Shown one piece after another: positions 63,328-64,000 of a DNA stretch of 64,000 nucleotides; position 1 is the first letter of the stretch; each line of letters begins with the position of its first letter. The notes beneath the pieces are model-generated. The model was not told where the DNA came from. It ran no database searches and saw only the letters and a list, made by a program, of their open reading frames with translations. Both the position numbers and the translations under genes were made by a program. The DNA lies in assembly GCF_023278565.1 (NCBI RefSeq), contig NC_064676.1, positions 3,410,001-3,474,000 of the forward strand. The letters are read 5' to 3'. Origin of the DNA: Colletotrichum lupini. Taxonomy: Eukaryota > Ascomycota > Sordariomycetes > Glomerellales > Glomerellaceae.

Positions 63328-63615
63328 TTACAGCCTTGGCTGCATGTATATCTGCCTACACCATATTATGTCGCCAGGTCTTTTGAAAATCCACCCAGGC
63401 CGGCCCATGTCAGTCGTCGGCCTCCCGGTCAACAAGAAGTACGATACCATTTCCCTATGCGATGTACGATTGTCCGAAAGATCAGGGGAGCTCAACTTGG
63501 CATAAACATGATTCAAGGCGAGAGACGCAATTTCTCCACTGTTAAAAGTCTCTTTGAGGTAAATGAACCGCGTTAGATGATCTTTTCCCCAGTGATCGCG
63601 GGTAAAGGCCTTCAT
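63328..63615 (-). CDS. Possible N-terminal exon of a hypothetical fungal protein
   Basis: Minus-strand ORF of 95 codons starting at ATG 63615. Its opening MKAFTRDHWGKDHLTRFIYL is reminiscent of fungal hypothetical proteins that begin with an FxxDHWGKDHWSLLAY-like segment, but I cannot name a family. The product is short, and I found no convincing second exon between 63328 and element C, so it is either a small or truncated gene or a remnant. Confidence 0.35.
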   Translation of the reverse strand: MKAFTRDHWGKDHLTRFIYLKETFNSGEIASLALNHVYAKLSSPDLSDNRTSHREMVSYFLLTGRPTTDMGRPGWIFKRPGDIIWCRQIYMQPRL

Positions 63616-64000
63616 GTGAGTGATTCTCTAGCAAAAGCGGGATGTTAGTCGAGCCAGGGCATTGGAGGCTTGGGGGCCAAGGGTTAACCAATGAAAGGAG
63701 CCTAATCATTCGTCGACAGCCTTCAACCGCAGCCGCAACCGCAGGCATATCCGATCCTGGCACACTAGATCCATGCTTAGTGGTGTGATACGGGCCGTTG
63801 TAGGGCATGTTCCCCGAACTCCCCTAGTGTGTCCGTTGGAACTAACATCTAATGTTGACAGTCTGTGGAGCCCCTGCATGGGTTGGAACGCTGGAGCTAA
63901 TATGATGTGACATTCTGACAAGCGGGGGCGGGGCCTTGGTTGCAAATTGCAGACTTACAAGTTGCAATACATCTTCGAAGCTTCCTTAGTTCAGCGGCCC
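63616..64000. other. Right end of window
   Basis: 385 bp of ordinary composition. Minus-strand ORFs cover parts of it, but none shows a recognisable domain. Could include the promoter of the ORF starting at 63615. Confidence 0.4.

Noticed and set aside
63022..63576. 184-codon plus-strand ORF
   Set aside because: It has no ATG at its start and no domain, and it overlaps a more protein-like ORF on the other strand.
1..64000. tRNA or rRNA genes
   Set aside because: No cloverleaf with A and B boxes and no rRNA stretch recognised by eye in the unique segments; a covariance-model search would be decisive.

Overview
The window looks like a chromosome segment from a filamentous ascomycete (Pezizomycotina). 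The evidence is short spliceosomal introns (50-106 bp), fungal gene families (2EXR, Fung_rhodopsin, fungal SET) and long AT-rich blocks that have almost lost CpA and TpG while keeping CpG. That pattern is the mark of repeat-induced point mutation (RIP, CpA to TpA). About 51 kb of the 64 kb is dead, heavily RIP-mutated retrotransposon; the rest is ordinary gene-bearing DNA. Species cannot be named from sequence alone.

Layout. 1-5553: genic, with an F-box-type protein, a DUF1907/C11orf54-like ester hydrolase, a two-exon unknown protein and a broken 2EXR gene. 5567-26410: a Tad-type LINE (called E here, minus strand, 13-bp target duplication) that carries chromovirus A copy 1 (8884-23230), which itself carries chromovirus D (14679-20979). 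26424-30337: a SET-domain gene and a short-chain dehydrogenase, with a poorly resolved stretch between. 30401-47038: one Fung_rhodopsin-type membrane protein gene on the minus strand, cut in exon 3 by Copia element B (31244-46432), which carries chromovirus A copy 3 (34671-42760). 47284-62731: gypsy chromovirus C, carrying A copy 2 (47766-55855). 62737-64000: unique DNA with one doubtful ORF.

All seven insertions were closed to the base by finding both LTRs (or the LINE ends) and the target-site duplication: E 13 bp, A1 TTTAT, D CTATA, B AGAAC, A3 TATTA, C GGATG, A2 CTATT/TTATT. The three A copies sit in three different host elements, and the D insertion has an intact empty site in A copy 2. 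Removing B and one AGAAC joins the rhodopsin exons in frame into a 381-codon, six-exon gene with a single nonsense codon, 12 bp from the insertion.

The genes do not form an obvious pathway or cluster. I found no novel defence, toxin or biosynthetic system. The most informative signals are the complete nesting history, the weaker RIP in the outer 50-100 bp of each element, the link between chromodomain-bearing integrases and insertion into other repeats, the nearly intact split membrane-protein gene, and a 2.45-kb extra segment of unknown content in family A.
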